From positions 1 to 64,000 of the forward strand of contig NZ_POIZ01000033.1 in assembly GCF_002960425.1 (NCBI RefSeq): a DNA stretch of 64,000 bases. Direction: 5' to 3'. Positions 7,612 through 15,886 of this stretch are shown here, one piece after another (positions within the stretch are counted from its first letter, which is position 1; each line of letters opens with the position of its first letter). This DNA comes from Streptococcus suis (GTDB taxonomy: Bacteria > Bacillota > Bacilli > Lactobacillales > Streptococcaceae). Made by a program: the position numbers and the translations under genes. The notes beneath the pieces were generated by a model. It did not search any database. It was not told the origin of the DNA and saw only the letters and a program-made list of their open reading frames with translations.

Positions 7612-8985
7612 ATGAAAAAGACAAGAGTATTTTTGGTTTTATTGATGTTGATGTCGCTAATTTTATTGTTGCCAATACGGGCTGAAGATAATTTGAGTGT
7701 ATCATTAGAAAATTCAGAAAACATTTCTGTAAATAAAGACGAGAATGGTTATTATGAACAACCTGTAGAACAGAACTTATCAGAAACTTATGGTGAAGAA
7801 GAGGACGCTACAGAGACCTCGGTGCTTACGGAGGATATTTCTTCTGGGGTGAATAGTAGTTCTGTAGAAGATGAGAAAACGGAATCAATATTTTATCCTG
7901 ACGAACGTCGATGAGTTGTTGATTCTAGATTGTTGCCATATCAGAGTGTTGTTGATATTTTAGCACATACCAAGAATCAATACTATGCAGTCGGTACAGG
8001 AGTGCTTATTTCTCATGATAAAGTTTTAACTGCTGCTCACGTTTTAAAAAATATCCATACAGGAAAGTGGGAGGATTTTGTTAGCGTAGTTCCAGCGAAG
8101 AATGGAGAAGTACCACTTTTGAATGGTCCATATGGTTCATATAGTGGCGGGGTATATCATTTTTTATCTGCTTATAATGTATCTGAAGTACCAAGTAACG
8201 ATCTTGCTATTATCACTCTAGACTCGAGTGTTGTAGGTGTTAATCCTTTACAAACAACAACGGTCTTAAATGTAGGTCAAAACATTAAAGTTATTGGTTA
8301 TCCTTCGGATAAAGGAGAAGAGATGTATGAAAGTCATGGTACGGTACTAGAAATAAATTCATCAATTATGAAGCATCGTGCTGATACACTTAGTGGAAAT
8401 AGTGGTGGTCCAATTTTAGATGAAAATAATAACATTATAGCGATTCATACAAGTGGAGTGGCGGAAAATCCTAGTAATACATCTTATATTCAGCTCTATG
8501 GAAAAAATACTGCTAGGATTATTGACAATACGGCAATGAATTTGATAAATATGGCATTAACTGATAGTAAATCTAGTACAGCGGTAACGAAAACAATTGC
8601 AACATATAGGCTGTATCATGAGGGATTAAAATATCATCTATACACAACTAGTGGAAATGAAAAAAATGTTTTATCTAGGACAGCAGGGTGGAGATTTGAA
8701 GGGGTGTCATGGAGAACAAATTCAATTGGTAATCCTGTCTACCGTCTTTATAGTCCAGTATTAAGGAAACACTTATTAACAGCAAGTGAAAATGAAAAAA
8801 ATGTCTTAATAAAAAGTGGGTGGAAAGATGAGGGGATAATATTTCATGCAGGTGGCTCACAGAATGTTTATCGCCTGTACCATGCTGGATTAAAGGTGCA
8901 TTTATATACAACAGATATAAATGAGTATAATACACTTCCAAAAAATGGATGGAATAAAGAAGGGATTGCTTGGTCAGTAGAATAG
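7612..8985 (+). pseudogene. Secreted V8-like serine endopeptidase with DUF5648-type repeats, interrupted by an in-frame TGA
   Basis: One reading frame of about 457 codons split by a TGA at 7912-7914. Part 1 (7612-7911) encodes a signal peptide (FLVLLMLMSLILLLPIRA) and an acidic pro-region ending in DERR. Part 2 continues in the same frame as VVDSRLLPYQSVV, the usual start of mature V8/glutamyl endopeptidases. The His (LTAAHVL, near 8038), Asp (SNDLAIITL, near 8200) and Ser (GNSGGPI, near 8400) of the triad follow. Three C-terminal repeats of the YRLYH...GW..EG..W type match DUF5648. The TGA sits where an Arg CGA would fit, a one-base change, so the protease is probably inactive unless readthrough occurs. 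A TTG at 7930 cannot give a secreted product. Confidence 0.85.
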
Positions 8986-8995
8986 GAGTCAGCAT

Positions 8996-9844
8996 ATGAA
9001 AAGAAAAAATTTCTACCGATTAGTACTATTATTGGTTGCATTTACAGCTATGTTTCTTTGCTCCTTTTTAGCGAAAGCAGAAACATATAGTCGTACTAAG
9101 AATTTGAACTATTTAGATGAGGCGACGGTGCCTCAAAGTATTATTTATGTGGGAGATTCGGGAAGAATTCGACCGCTATCAGATAGTTTGATAAAAGATT
9201 TTCAATACGGATTTGACTTTTTTGTAGATGGAAAGATTATTACTGATGACTTTAAAGGGAACGATTTACTAGAGTTAGATCGAAGAGGAAATTGGCAAGC
9301 CTTAAAACCAGGTCTTGTTTATTTGGCGGTTAGTCCAGGAGAGTCAGAAGAGTTTCGGGAAGAACTTGTAAAGTATGCTGTTCCGATAGATGAAGGACCG
9401 CAGATAGAACCAATTATTAAAAATGTGTATACGGTTAAGATACTTCCTATTAATACATCTGTTTATAGGCTTTATCATCCCATACTGATGGTCCACCTCT
9501 ATACAATAGACATGAATGAAAAAGAAGTCTTATCTCATAATGGCTGGCGTTATGAAGGGGAGGCTTGGAGTACTAGTACAGGTGCTGGAAATCCGGTTTA
9601 CCGACTCTATCATCCTGAGCTTAGATTTCATTTTTATACAAAAGATAGTCACGAGTATGAAGTGTTAGGAACTCGTGGTTGGGTTCAAGAGGGGGAGGCT
9701 TATCGTACCAGTGGAACAGTCCCAGTTTATCGTTTGTATCATGAAGGAATAAAAAAACATCTGTTCACAACGGATACAAATGAAAAAAATACACTGATGG
9801 GTTATGGTTGGCGTTATGAAGGAGTAGCATGGACTGTAGAATAA
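8996..9844 (+). CDS. Secreted protein with an Ig-like region and three DUF5648-type repeats
   Basis: 282 residues. A signal peptide (LVLLLVAFTAMFLCSFLAKA, cleaved around residue 28) is followed by a region reminiscent of bacterial Ig-like domains (about residues 40-125) and three repeats of about 40 residues: VYRLYHPILMVHLYT, VYRLYHPELRFHFYT and VYRLYHEGIKKHLFT. Each ends in GW..EG.A. It starts 10 bp after the protease stop with its own GGAG ribosome site. The shared repeat domain suggests both proteins bind the same surface ligand. No catalytic motif is visible, so it may be an adhesin-like or protective partner. Confidence 0.8.
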   Translation: MKRKNFYRLVLLLVAFTAMFLCSFLAKAETYSRTKNLNYLDEATVPQSIIYVGDSGRIRPLSDSLIKDFQYGFDFFVDGKIITDDFKGNDLLELDRRGNWQALKPGLVYLAVSPGESEEFREELVKYAVPIDEGPQIEPIIKNVYTVKILPINTSVYRLYHPILMVHLYTIDMNEKEVLSHNGWRYEGEAWSTSTGAGNPVYRLYHPELRFHFYTKDSHEYEVLGTRGWVQEGEAYRTSGTVPVYRLYHEGIKKHLFTTDTNEKNTLMGYGWRYEGVAWTVE

Positions 9845-9850
9845 AAAATC

Positions 9851-9983
9851 ATGGGTATTCTCTTATCTTTGAAAAGTCCAGATCGGTTAATTGTGATTGC
9901 GACCCATAATCCTTTGATTTGGGAGCGAGCAGACCTTATCATAAAATGGAAGACTTATAATTTTTCAAAAAATATTCTTGATT
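9851..9983 (+). pseudogene. Duplicated 3' fragment of the bacteriocin ABC ATPase gene
   Basis: Near-copy of 7221-7354. It begins inside the ATPase frame and reads LIVIATHNPLIWERAD, then shifts frame by a 2-bp loss near 9944, so the native C-terminus is lost. It lacks Walker A, signature and Walker B and cannot be a functional gene. It lies directly before the riboswitch promoter, which uses bases at the end of the copied block. Confidence 0.9.
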
Positions 9984-10006
9984 TTTCCTGAAAAATAGTC
10001 TACAAT
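9978..10006 (+). promoter_or_regulatory. Promoter of the glycine riboswitch-alsT unit
   Basis: TTGATT, a 17-bp spacer and TACAAT, about 25 bp before the conserved aptamer. Confidence 0.65.
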
Positions 10007-10027
10007 AGAGCAAGATAAAACTGAATA

Positions 10028-10170
10028 ACCGGTTGATAGTGGGCAGAAAGGCGACTGACTGTCCAAAGGACGGAACTCTGGAGAGACCATTTTGGCACCG
10101 AAGGGGCAAGGTAGCTCTACTTGGAAAAGTAGAGTTGCTGAAACTCTCAGGTAAAAGGACAGAGCGTTGA
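10028..10170 (+). promoter_or_regulatory. Glycine riboswitch (gcvT motif, single aptamer)
   Basis: Conserved elements in order: GGAACTCTGGAGAGACC, CACCGAAGGGGCAAG, a variable hairpin, then GAAACTCTCAGGTAAAAGG and ACAGAG. These are the core of the glycine aptamer. An upstream GGGCAGAAAGGCGACTG segment may supply the ghost-aptamer pairing typical of singlets. It precedes a Na+/amino acid symporter and an intrinsic terminator at 10209-10239, so it likely controls read-through according to glycine. Confidence 0.9.
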
Positions 10171-10208
10171 AAAATAGGATTTTTCTGTATTTTTCACGTT
10201 GATTCTGG

Positions 10209-10239
10209 AGGTTGATGAATTCAGCCTCTTTTGTTTTTT
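10209..10239 (+). terminator. Riboswitch expression-platform terminator
   Basis: Stem AGGTTGA / TCAGCCT with a 5-nt loop, then CTCTTTTGTTTTTT. It lies between the glycine aptamer and the symporter start. Confidence 0.75.
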
Positions 10240-10282
10240 CCGGCAGCTTTATCGGATTAAGAATGATGCTTAGGAGGAAGCT

Positions 10283-11617
10283 ATGTTAGAATTGATGCAG
10301 CACATCAATGATTTTGTTTGGGGTCCGCCCCTCTTGTTACTCTTGGTCGGAACGGGTGTTTATTTTACCCTTCGTTTGGGAGTGTTTCAGGTAAGCAAGT
10401 TGCCGACGGCCTTTCGTTTGATTTTTTCCAGCGACCAGTCTGGTCAGGGAGATGTGTCCAGTTTTGCAGCTCTGTGTACGGCCCTTGCGGCGACGGTTGG
10501 TACGGGAAATATCGTTGGGGTGGCAACAGCCATTACGACTGGTGGACCTGGTGCCCTCTTCTGGATGTGGGTTGCGGCCTTTTTCGGGATGGCAACCAAG
10601 TATGCAGAAGGATTTTTAGCCATTAAATACCGTACCAAGGATGCCAATGGGCAAGCAGCAGGGGGTCCGATGCACTACATCACCTTGGGTATGGGACAAA
10701 AGTGGAAACCTCTGGCAATTTTCTTTGCCATTTCAGGTGTTTTAGTGGCTCTCTTGGGGATGGGGACCTTTTCTCAGGTTAATTCCTTTGCCTCATCTAT
10801 GTCTGCTAGCTTTGGCTTGGCTCCCCAGCTGGTCAGCATTGTGACAGCAATCTCTATTGCCTTCTTTATCTTTGGGGGAATTGAGAAAATTTCAGAAGTT
10901 TCAACTAAAATTGTTCCTTTTATGGCCATCCTTTATATTTTGGCCAGTTTGACTGTTTTGGCTCTGCATTGGGATCAGATCATACCAACCCTTGCTTTGG
11001 TTCTCAAATCAGCCTTTACTCCGACCGCGGCTGTGGGTGGTTTTACTGGGGCGACCGTGCAACAGGCCATCCAACGTGGGGTTGCGCGTGGGGTCTTTTC
11101 AAATGAATCAGGTTTGGGATCGGCTCCGATTGCGGCTGCGGCTGCCAAGTCAGACAACCCTGTTGAGCAAGGGTTGATTTCGATGACTGGTACCTTTATT
11201 GATACCCTTATCATCTGTACCTTGACAGGTTTGACGATTTTGGTGACCGGCCAGTGGTCAGTTGCTGGCTTGGAAGGTGCTCCGCTGACCCAGGCAGCAT
11301 TTGCGACAGTTTTTGGTCAGCCAGGTGCCTTGGCCTTGACCATTAGTCTAGTCCTCTTTGCCTATACGACCATTCTGGGCTGGTCTTACTACGGTGAGCG
11401 TTGTATTGAGTTCCTCTTTGGGACCAAGTCTATCTTGCCCTACCGTTTGGTCTTTGTAGCCATGGTTGCATTAGGTGGTTTCCTCAAGCTAGACTTGATT
11501 TGGACCATAGCAGATATTGTGAATGGGCTTATGGCTCTACCAAACTTGATTGCCCTACTGGCTCTCTCTCCTGTCATTATCAAGGAAACACGCCAGTATT
11601 TTGCTAAGAAGAAATAA
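10283..11617 (+). CDS. Sodium:alanine/glycine symporter (AGCS family)
   Basis: 444 residues, about 10-11 membrane helices. It carries the AGCS landmarks TVGTGNIVGVATAI, GGPMHYI, ESGLGSAPIAAAAAKSDNPVEQG and GTFIDTLIICTLTG. It imports alanine or glycine with Na+. The glycine riboswitch upstream makes glycine the likely ligand or substrate. The AGGAGG ribosome site is strong. The direction of control (ON with excess glycine, or OFF) cannot be read from the sequence alone. Confidence 0.93.
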   Translation: MLELMQHINDFVWGPPLLLLLVGTGVYFTLRLGVFQVSKLPTAFRLIFSSDQSGQGDVSSFAALCTALAATVGTGNIVGVATAITTGGPGALFWMWVAAFFGMATKYAEGFLAIKYRTKDANGQAAGGPMHYITLGMGQKWKPLAIFFAISGVLVALLGMGTFSQVNSFASSMSASFGLAPQLVSIVTAISIAFFIFGGIEKISEVSTKIVPFMAILYILASLTVLALHWDQIIPTLALVLKSAFTPTAAVGGFTGATVQQAIQRGVARGVFSNESGLGSAPIAAAAAKSDNPVEQGLISMTGTFIDTLIICTLTGLTILVTGQWSVAGLEGAPLTQAAFATVFGQPGALALTISLVLFAYTTILGWSYYGERCIEFLFGTKSILPYRLVFVAMVALGGFLKLDLIWTIADIVNGLMALPNLIALLALSPVIIKETRQYFAKKK

Positions 11618-11621
11618 GATG

Positions 11622-11650
11622 AAAGACAGTCGTTCGGCTGTCTTTTAGTT
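11622..11650 (+). terminator. Intrinsic terminator after the symporter gene
   Basis: Stem AAAGACAG / CTGTCTTT with a short loop, then a T-rich tail. Confidence 0.8.
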
Positions 11651-11680
11651 TTTTATAGGTTTTTTTGCTATAATGATGGT

Positions 11681-12523
11681 ATGAATGAATTTATCCAGAA
11701 ATATGTTTCTCAGTTTAATGTGGACGCTCTCTTGACAGCCTTTATCAATAAAACCCTGTCTTTAGTGCTCCTCTTTCTTGCCTTTTATATAGTGAAAAAA
11801 CTGGCCAAGGCTTCGGTTAAAAAGGTTTTGGTTCCGTCTCTTAAAGTATCTACTCAGGATATTGGTCGTCAAAAGACCATCAGCCGTCTGGTTGAAAGTA
11901 TGCTCAACTACCTGCTCTACTTCATCTTGATTTACAGTATTTTGACCATCTTAGGACTGCCTGTGTCTAGTCTTTTTGCAGGTGCTGGGATTGCTGGGGT
12001 AGCGATTGGTTTAGGTGCGCAAGGGTTCTTATCAGACCTAATCAATGGTTTCTTTATTCTCTTGGAGCGTCAATTTGATGTGGGGGATGTGGTCAAGTTG
12101 ACCAATGGTCCTATTACCATTTCGGGTACCATCGTTAGTATGGGTATTCGGACCACCCAGGTAAGAGATGCAGATGGAACCTTGCATTTTATTCCCAATC
12201 GCAACATCCTTGTCGTGTCCAACCAATCCCGTGGCGATATGCGGGCTCAGGTGGATATTCCACTTAAGTTTAATACTGACTTGGAGCAGGTCGGTCGAGT
12301 GATTGAGGAAGTCAATCGGAGAGAAGTGAGCAATTTTGACCAGATTACAGGTGTGACGGTGCTGGGACCGCAAAATACTGCCAACGGTCAATTTGTCTAC
12401 CGGGTCAATCTCTTTGTTGCCAATGGTCAACAGAGTAGCATTTACCACCAATTCTTTGGATTTTATCAGGAAGCACTACGGCAAGCAGGTATTGACCTTC
12501 CGTCCACCAGCCTAACAAAATAG
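11681..12523 (+). CDS. Small-conductance mechanosensitive channel, MscS family
   Basis: 280 residues. Two or three N-terminal helices lead to the pore helix GAGIAGVAIGLGAQGFLSDL and the beta-domain signature ERQFDVGDVV. It opens under membrane tension to release solutes on hypo-osmotic shock. Length matches short streptococcal MscS proteins. The next gene follows 10 bp after its stop. Confidence 0.92.
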   Translation: MNEFIQKYVSQFNVDALLTAFINKTLSLVLLFLAFYIVKKLAKASVKKVLVPSLKVSTQDIGRQKTISRLVESMLNYLLYFILIYSILTILGLPVSSLFAGAGIAGVAIGLGAQGFLSDLINGFFILLERQFDVGDVVKLTNGPITISGTIVSMGIRTTQVRDADGTLHFIPNRNILVVSNQSRGDMRAQVDIPLKFNTDLEQVGRVIEEVNRREVSNFDQITGVTVLGPQNTANGQFVYRVNLFVANGQQSSIYHQFFGFYQEALRQAGIDLPSTSLTK

Positions 12524-12533
12524 GGAGAGTTAT

Positions 12534-13115
12534 ATGGAAGCTAAGGATTTTGTTGTTGAAAATGGGCAGATGTACTATAAGAAAAAGCCTTTCTTTAAGC
12601 AACCATTATTTTGGACCAGTCTGGTCGGATGCCTTTTGTCTTTTGTTTTAGGTGTGACCTGTCTGATTTTAATGGCTGGTCTAAGCTTGTCAGATACAAG
12701 TGATTCTTGGAGTTCGGAAAGTTACTTTGATGATACGGTGACCTACACAGAGCACCAAGTAGGAGAAAGAGTGGTTTTCCCTGATGGTCTACAGATTACC
12801 GTGACCTCCATGGGTAAGGACGATAGTCTTGCACCTATTGGAGACAATGGCTTTGCCTATCTTGTGGAACTGGATGTGAAAAATACATCAGCAGAACCCC
12901 TCTATTTTGATGAATATATGTTTCAACTAATCGATGTCGAAACCTACATTCCCTATGATTTAGATATGCGGACCTATGATGTCAATTTACCAGAAAAGAT
13001 CAATCCAGGAGAAGCCATTACAGTCAAATTGATTTATGAAGTAGATCAGGCCAGCAATCTGGGCTTGGTGTATGAGGGAGCCGTCTGGACAGAGTTTCTC
13101 ACAGAGGGAATATAG
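12534..13115 (+). CDS. DUF4352-type membrane-anchored extracellular protein
   Basis: 193 residues. A cytosolic N-terminus of about 28 residues leads to one membrane helix (WTSLVGCLLSFVLGVTCLIL), a Ser/Asp linker, and an outer domain with the DUF4352 pattern (VFPDGLQITVTSM, then VELDVKNTSAEPLYF). This Ig-like fold occurs in surface and telomere-like lipoproteins; exact role unknown. It probably shares a transcript with mscS. GGGAG ribosome site. Confidence 0.75.
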   Translation: MEAKDFVVENGQMYYKKKPFFKQPLFWTSLVGCLLSFVLGVTCLILMAGLSLSDTSDSWSSESYFDDTVTYTEHQVGERVVFPDGLQITVTSMGKDDSLAPIGDNGFAYLVELDVKNTSAEPLYFDEYMFQLIDVETYIPYDLDMRTYDVNLPEKINPGEAITVKLIYEVDQASNLGLVYEGAVWTEFLTEGI

Positions 13116-13132
13116 GGGACGGGGGTAATAGA

Positions 13133-13168
13133 AAATAGCTTAGAAGTCTTGCTTCTAAGCTATTTTTA
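13133..13168. terminator. Bidirectional terminator between DUF4352 gene and dhaM
   Basis: Perfect 14-bp stem (AAATAGCTTAGAAG and its complement) with a 5-nt loop; T-rich on both strands. It serves the plus-strand mscS unit and the converging dhaKLM operon. At 13177-13194 it is followed by a fragment (TACTCTTCGAAAATCAAA) matching the end of the inverted-repeat element at 41987. Confidence 0.85.
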
Positions 13169-13214
13169 CTTGTTCGTACTCTTCGAAAATCAAATGTTAG
13201 TGGGGGGAGGGCAT

Positions 13215-13589
13215 TTATTTTTTAATGGCTAGTTCCTGCAACTGTTCAAGGATGGTATCCAGATCTGCACCAGCCTGCAAGAGAGCGGCAGCAGTGTAGC
13301 AACCTTCGGCAACGGGAACGGTTTGGATAAGAACCTGTTTATCAGAAAAATCAGCAGCAAGTTCAATGTTCATCCGTGCGCTTCCCAGATCAAAGAAGGC
13401 TAGAAGTGTGTCTGCTGGATTTCTGTCCATTCTGTCTTGTACCATTTCAAAGCTAGTACCGATGCTACCATCTTCTAGTCCACCACAGTAGGTGATTGGA
13501 ATATCTTTGGCGACCTCGGAGACTAGGTCGATAATGCCCTGAGCTAGATTTTTGGAATGGGATACAAGTAGGATTCCAACTGCTGTCAT
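13215..13589 (-). CDS. dhaM: PTS-dependent dihydroxyacetone kinase, phosphotransferase subunit DhaM
   Basis: 124 residues, EIIA-Man-like fold. The phospho-accepting His11 lies in GILLVSHSKNLAQGI. It takes phosphate from HPr and passes it to ADP bound on DhaL. It is the short, single-domain DhaM typical of Gram-positives. Its start overlaps the dhaL stop by 4 bp (ATGA coupling). Confidence 0.94.
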   Translation of the reverse strand: MTAVGILLVSHSKNLAQGIIDLVSEVAKDIPITYCGGLEDGSIGTSFEMVQDRMDRNPADTLLAFFDLGSARMNIELAADFSDKQVLIQTVPVAEGCYTAAALLQAGADLDTILEQLQELAIKK

Positions 13590-14161
13590 AGTCCCACCTC
13601 CAGCATTGCTTCAAAGAGAAGTCCAGATGAGAAGGAGCCTGGGTCGATATGACCGATAGAGCGTTCGCCGACATAGGACGCACGGCCTTTGGTTGCAACG
13701 ATATCTTTTGTTGCCTGAACAGCCTCATGGATAACTTCTACTGTTAGCTGGTTTTCTCTTAGAGCAGCTATGACAGGAATCCACACGTCTACCATGGTTT
13801 TCTCGCCTAATTCAGCCTTGCCACGTTTTTGGATCATGTCCAAACCTGCTTGTAGCGTATCAGCTAAATCCGCGCCAGCTTGACTGGCTTTAGTAATCCC
13901 CATAAAGGCAGAACCGTAGAGAGGACCAGAAGCGCCGCCCACCTTGCTGAGGAGTTGCATGGCAACCACTTTGAAAACCTGGTCAGCGCTCGCGTAGTCT
14001 TTTTCAGTCAGTTCTTGCATGACGGCAGCCATACCACGCGCCATGTTGCCCCCGTGATCTCCATCTCCGATAGGAGAGTCCAGTTCACTCAAATAATCCT
14101 TGTTCTCTTGAATTTTTTTGTTGAATGTCTCCATCCAGAGCAATGCTTGTTTTGCATCCAT
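13586..14161 (-). CDS. dhaL: Dihydroxyacetone kinase ADP-binding subunit DhaL
   Basis: 191 residues from the ATG at 14161, which has an AGGAGAAG ribosome site; an upstream in-frame ATG at 14212 lies within dhaK and is ignored. Motifs DSPIGDGDHGGNMARG (Mg-ADP binding Asp cluster) and GGASGPLYGSAFMG are intact. It carries the nucleotide used to phosphorylate dihydroxyacetone held by DhaK. Middle gene of dhaKLM. Confidence 0.95.
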   Translation of the reverse strand: MDAKQALLWMETFNKKIQENKDYLSELDSPIGDGDHGGNMARGMAAVMQELTEKDYASADQVFKVVAMQLLSKVGGASGPLYGSAFMGITKASQAGADLADTLQAGLDMIQKRGKAELGEKTMVDVWIPVIAALRENQLTVEVIHEAVQATKDIVATKGRASYVGERSIGHIDPGSFSSGLLFEAMLEVGL

Positions 14162-14171
14162 AGTTCTTCTC

Positions 14172-15161
14172 CTACCAAGCGACAACTTCAACAGGTGCCT
14201 GCAAAGCATCAATCCAGCTTGGGTCTTCTAGTTTGATCAAAGTTAGTGATAGTCCAGCCATATCAATCGAAGTCATGTAGTTACCGATTTTCTTGTAGTC
14301 GACAAGGACACCTTTTTTAGCCAGTAATTGCGCAACGTCGTTGGCAAAGACATATTGTTCCATGAGAGGGGTTGCGCCTAGACCGTTGATGAGGACACCA
14401 TAGTGCTCGCCATCTTGAATATCAAAGCCTTCTGCCAATTTCTCAATCAATTCTTCTGCCAATTTAGCAGATGGTTGGAGTTTTTCTTTCTTATAGCCAG
14501 GTTCGCCGTGGATACCGACACCATATTCAAATTCATCTTCTTCAAGGACGAAGCCTGGTTTGCCCACTTCTGGTACAGTAGCGCCTGATAGGGCTAAGCC
14601 GATAGTCTTGATTTGTGGAACAAGACGGTCAGCCAACTCCTTAATTTCTGCTAGGGATTTGCCCGTTTCTGCAGCATGGCCGAGAATCTTATGGACAAGG
14701 ATAGTACCTGCTACACCACGACGACCTTGGGTATAGAGGCTATTTTCCACAGCGATGTCATCATCCACGATGACACTAGCCACTTCGATACCTTCCATTT
14801 CTGCCAACTCTTGTGCCATTTCAAAGTTCATGATGTCGCCAGAGTAGTTTTTGATGACCATAAAGACACCAGCACCCTCGTCAGCAGCCTTGATGGCTTC
14901 CAAGATTTGGTCTGGGGTTGGTGAGGTAAATACTGCGCCACACACAGCGGCAGACAACATGCCCTTACCGACAAAGCCTGCATGAGAAGGTTCGTGCCCT
15001 GAGCCACCTCCTGAGATGATACCGACTTTGCCAGTCTTTTCAGCTTTGCGAACAATGACTTCAAAACCGTCAATGCGCTCAATCACATCTTGGTGCATAA
15101 AGACAAGGCCTTTCAACATTTCGTCAACGACATGTTCAGGTTGGTTAATGATTTTTTTCAT
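14172..15161 (-). CDS. dhaK: Dihydroxyacetone kinase substrate-binding subunit DhaK
   Basis: 329 residues, full length. It has GIISGGGSGHEPSHAGFVGKG near the N-terminus and GVGIHGEPG near residue 215, whose His forms the hemiaminal with dihydroxyacetone. The kinase makes dihydroxyacetone phosphate for glycolysis. First gene of the minus-strand operon. The operator at 15222-15243 lies 60 bp upstream of the start, fitting control by DhaS/DhaQ. Confidence 0.96.
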   Translation of the reverse strand: MKKIINQPEHVVDEMLKGLVFMHQDVIERIDGFEVIVRKAEKTGKVGIISGGGSGHEPSHAGFVGKGMLSAAVCGAVFTSPTPDQILEAIKAADEGAGVFMVIKNYSGDIMNFEMAQELAEMEGIEVASVIVDDDIAVENSLYTQGRRGVAGTILVHKILGHAAETGKSLAEIKELADRLVPQIKTIGLALSGATVPEVGKPGFVLEEDEFEYGVGIHGEPGYKKEKLQPSAKLAEELIEKLAEGFDIQDGEHYGVLINGLGATPLMEQYVFANDVAQLLAKKGVLVDYKKIGNYMTSIDMAGLSLTLIKLEDPSWIDALQAPVEVVAW

Positions 15162-15221
15162 GAGATAGACTCCTTTGTTTTTTATACTGTTATTATATTT
15201 TTAAATAATTGAAAAAGGAAG

Positions 15222-15243
15222 GGACAAATTCTAAAATGTGTCC
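15222..15243. promoter_or_regulatory. DhaS operator between dhaK and dhaS
   Basis: Reads GGACAAAT-N6-ATGTGTCC, i.e. GGACACAT-N6-ATTTGTCC on the other strand. To my recollection this is the inverted repeat reported for the Lactococcus lactis DhaS activator. Its place between the divergent dhaKLM and dhaSQ units fits. Confidence 0.85.
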
Positions 15244-15304
15244 CTTTTGTTTCTATCAAAAGCATGATAGGGTATAATGGAGAGGAAGCGAAAGGAAGTG
15301 ACAT

Positions 15305-15886
15305 ATGCCAACCTCGTTGATTACCAAGAAAAGAATCGCCAAGGCCTTTAAAAGGCAATTATCTATTAAATCATTTGATAAGCTTTCTGTTGTAGATATC
15401 ATGCAGGAAGCAGGTATCCGTCGTCAAACCTTTTATAATCATTTTTTGGACAAGTATGAGCTACTGGATTGGATTTTTGAAACAGAGTTGCAGGAGCAGG
15501 TGACAGACAATCTGACCTATATCAGTGGGGTGAAGCTCTTAGATGAACTGCTCTATTACATCGATTGTAACCAGGTATTTTACAAACACTTGTTTGAAAT
15601 TGAGGGACAAAATGACTTTGTGACCTATCTGGAAGGCTATTTTAGGGTTCTGATGGAAAAATTATTGGCGGAATATCAGTCCAAAGAAGGTCGCTATTTT
15701 ACAAGGCAGGAACAGGAGTTTTTAGTGACCTACCATTCGAGCGCTTGGATTGGTCTGATTAAGAAGGGGCTAGCTCAATCCCCTTGTGCTATTCATAGCC
15801 TGTATGGCCAAATTATCACTTTACTAGAGCAGTCATTTTCTAATCACAATTCGAGGGAGAAGAGGGATGGTATTTATAAAAAATAG
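15305..15886 (+). CDS. dhaS: TetR-family activator of dihydroxyacetone kinase genes, DhaS
   Basis: 193 residues. The N-terminal TetR helix-turn-helix (KLSVVDIMQEAGIRRQTFYN, residues about 25-45) precedes a helical ligand/partner domain. In L. lactis DhaS turns on dhaKLM when bound by DhaQ plus dihydroxyacetone. The downstream dhaQ start overlaps its end by 20 bp, and the matching operator is 62 bp upstream of the start. Confidence 0.92.
   Translation: MPTSLITKKRIAKAFKRQLSIKSFDKLSVVDIMQEAGIRRQTFYNHFLDKYELLDWIFETELQEQVTDNLTYISGVKLLDELLYYIDCNQVFYKHLFEIEGQNDFVTYLEGYFRVLMEKLLAEYQSKEGRYFTRQEQEFLVTYHSSAWIGLIKKGLAQSPCAIHSLYGQIITLLEQSFSNHNSREKRDGIYKK

Noticed and set aside
7930..8985. Separate cytosolic protease gene starting at TTG 7930
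   Set aside because: It would lack a signal peptide although it carries secreted-protein domains, and the preceding frame is continuous apart from one TGA; treated as one broken gene.
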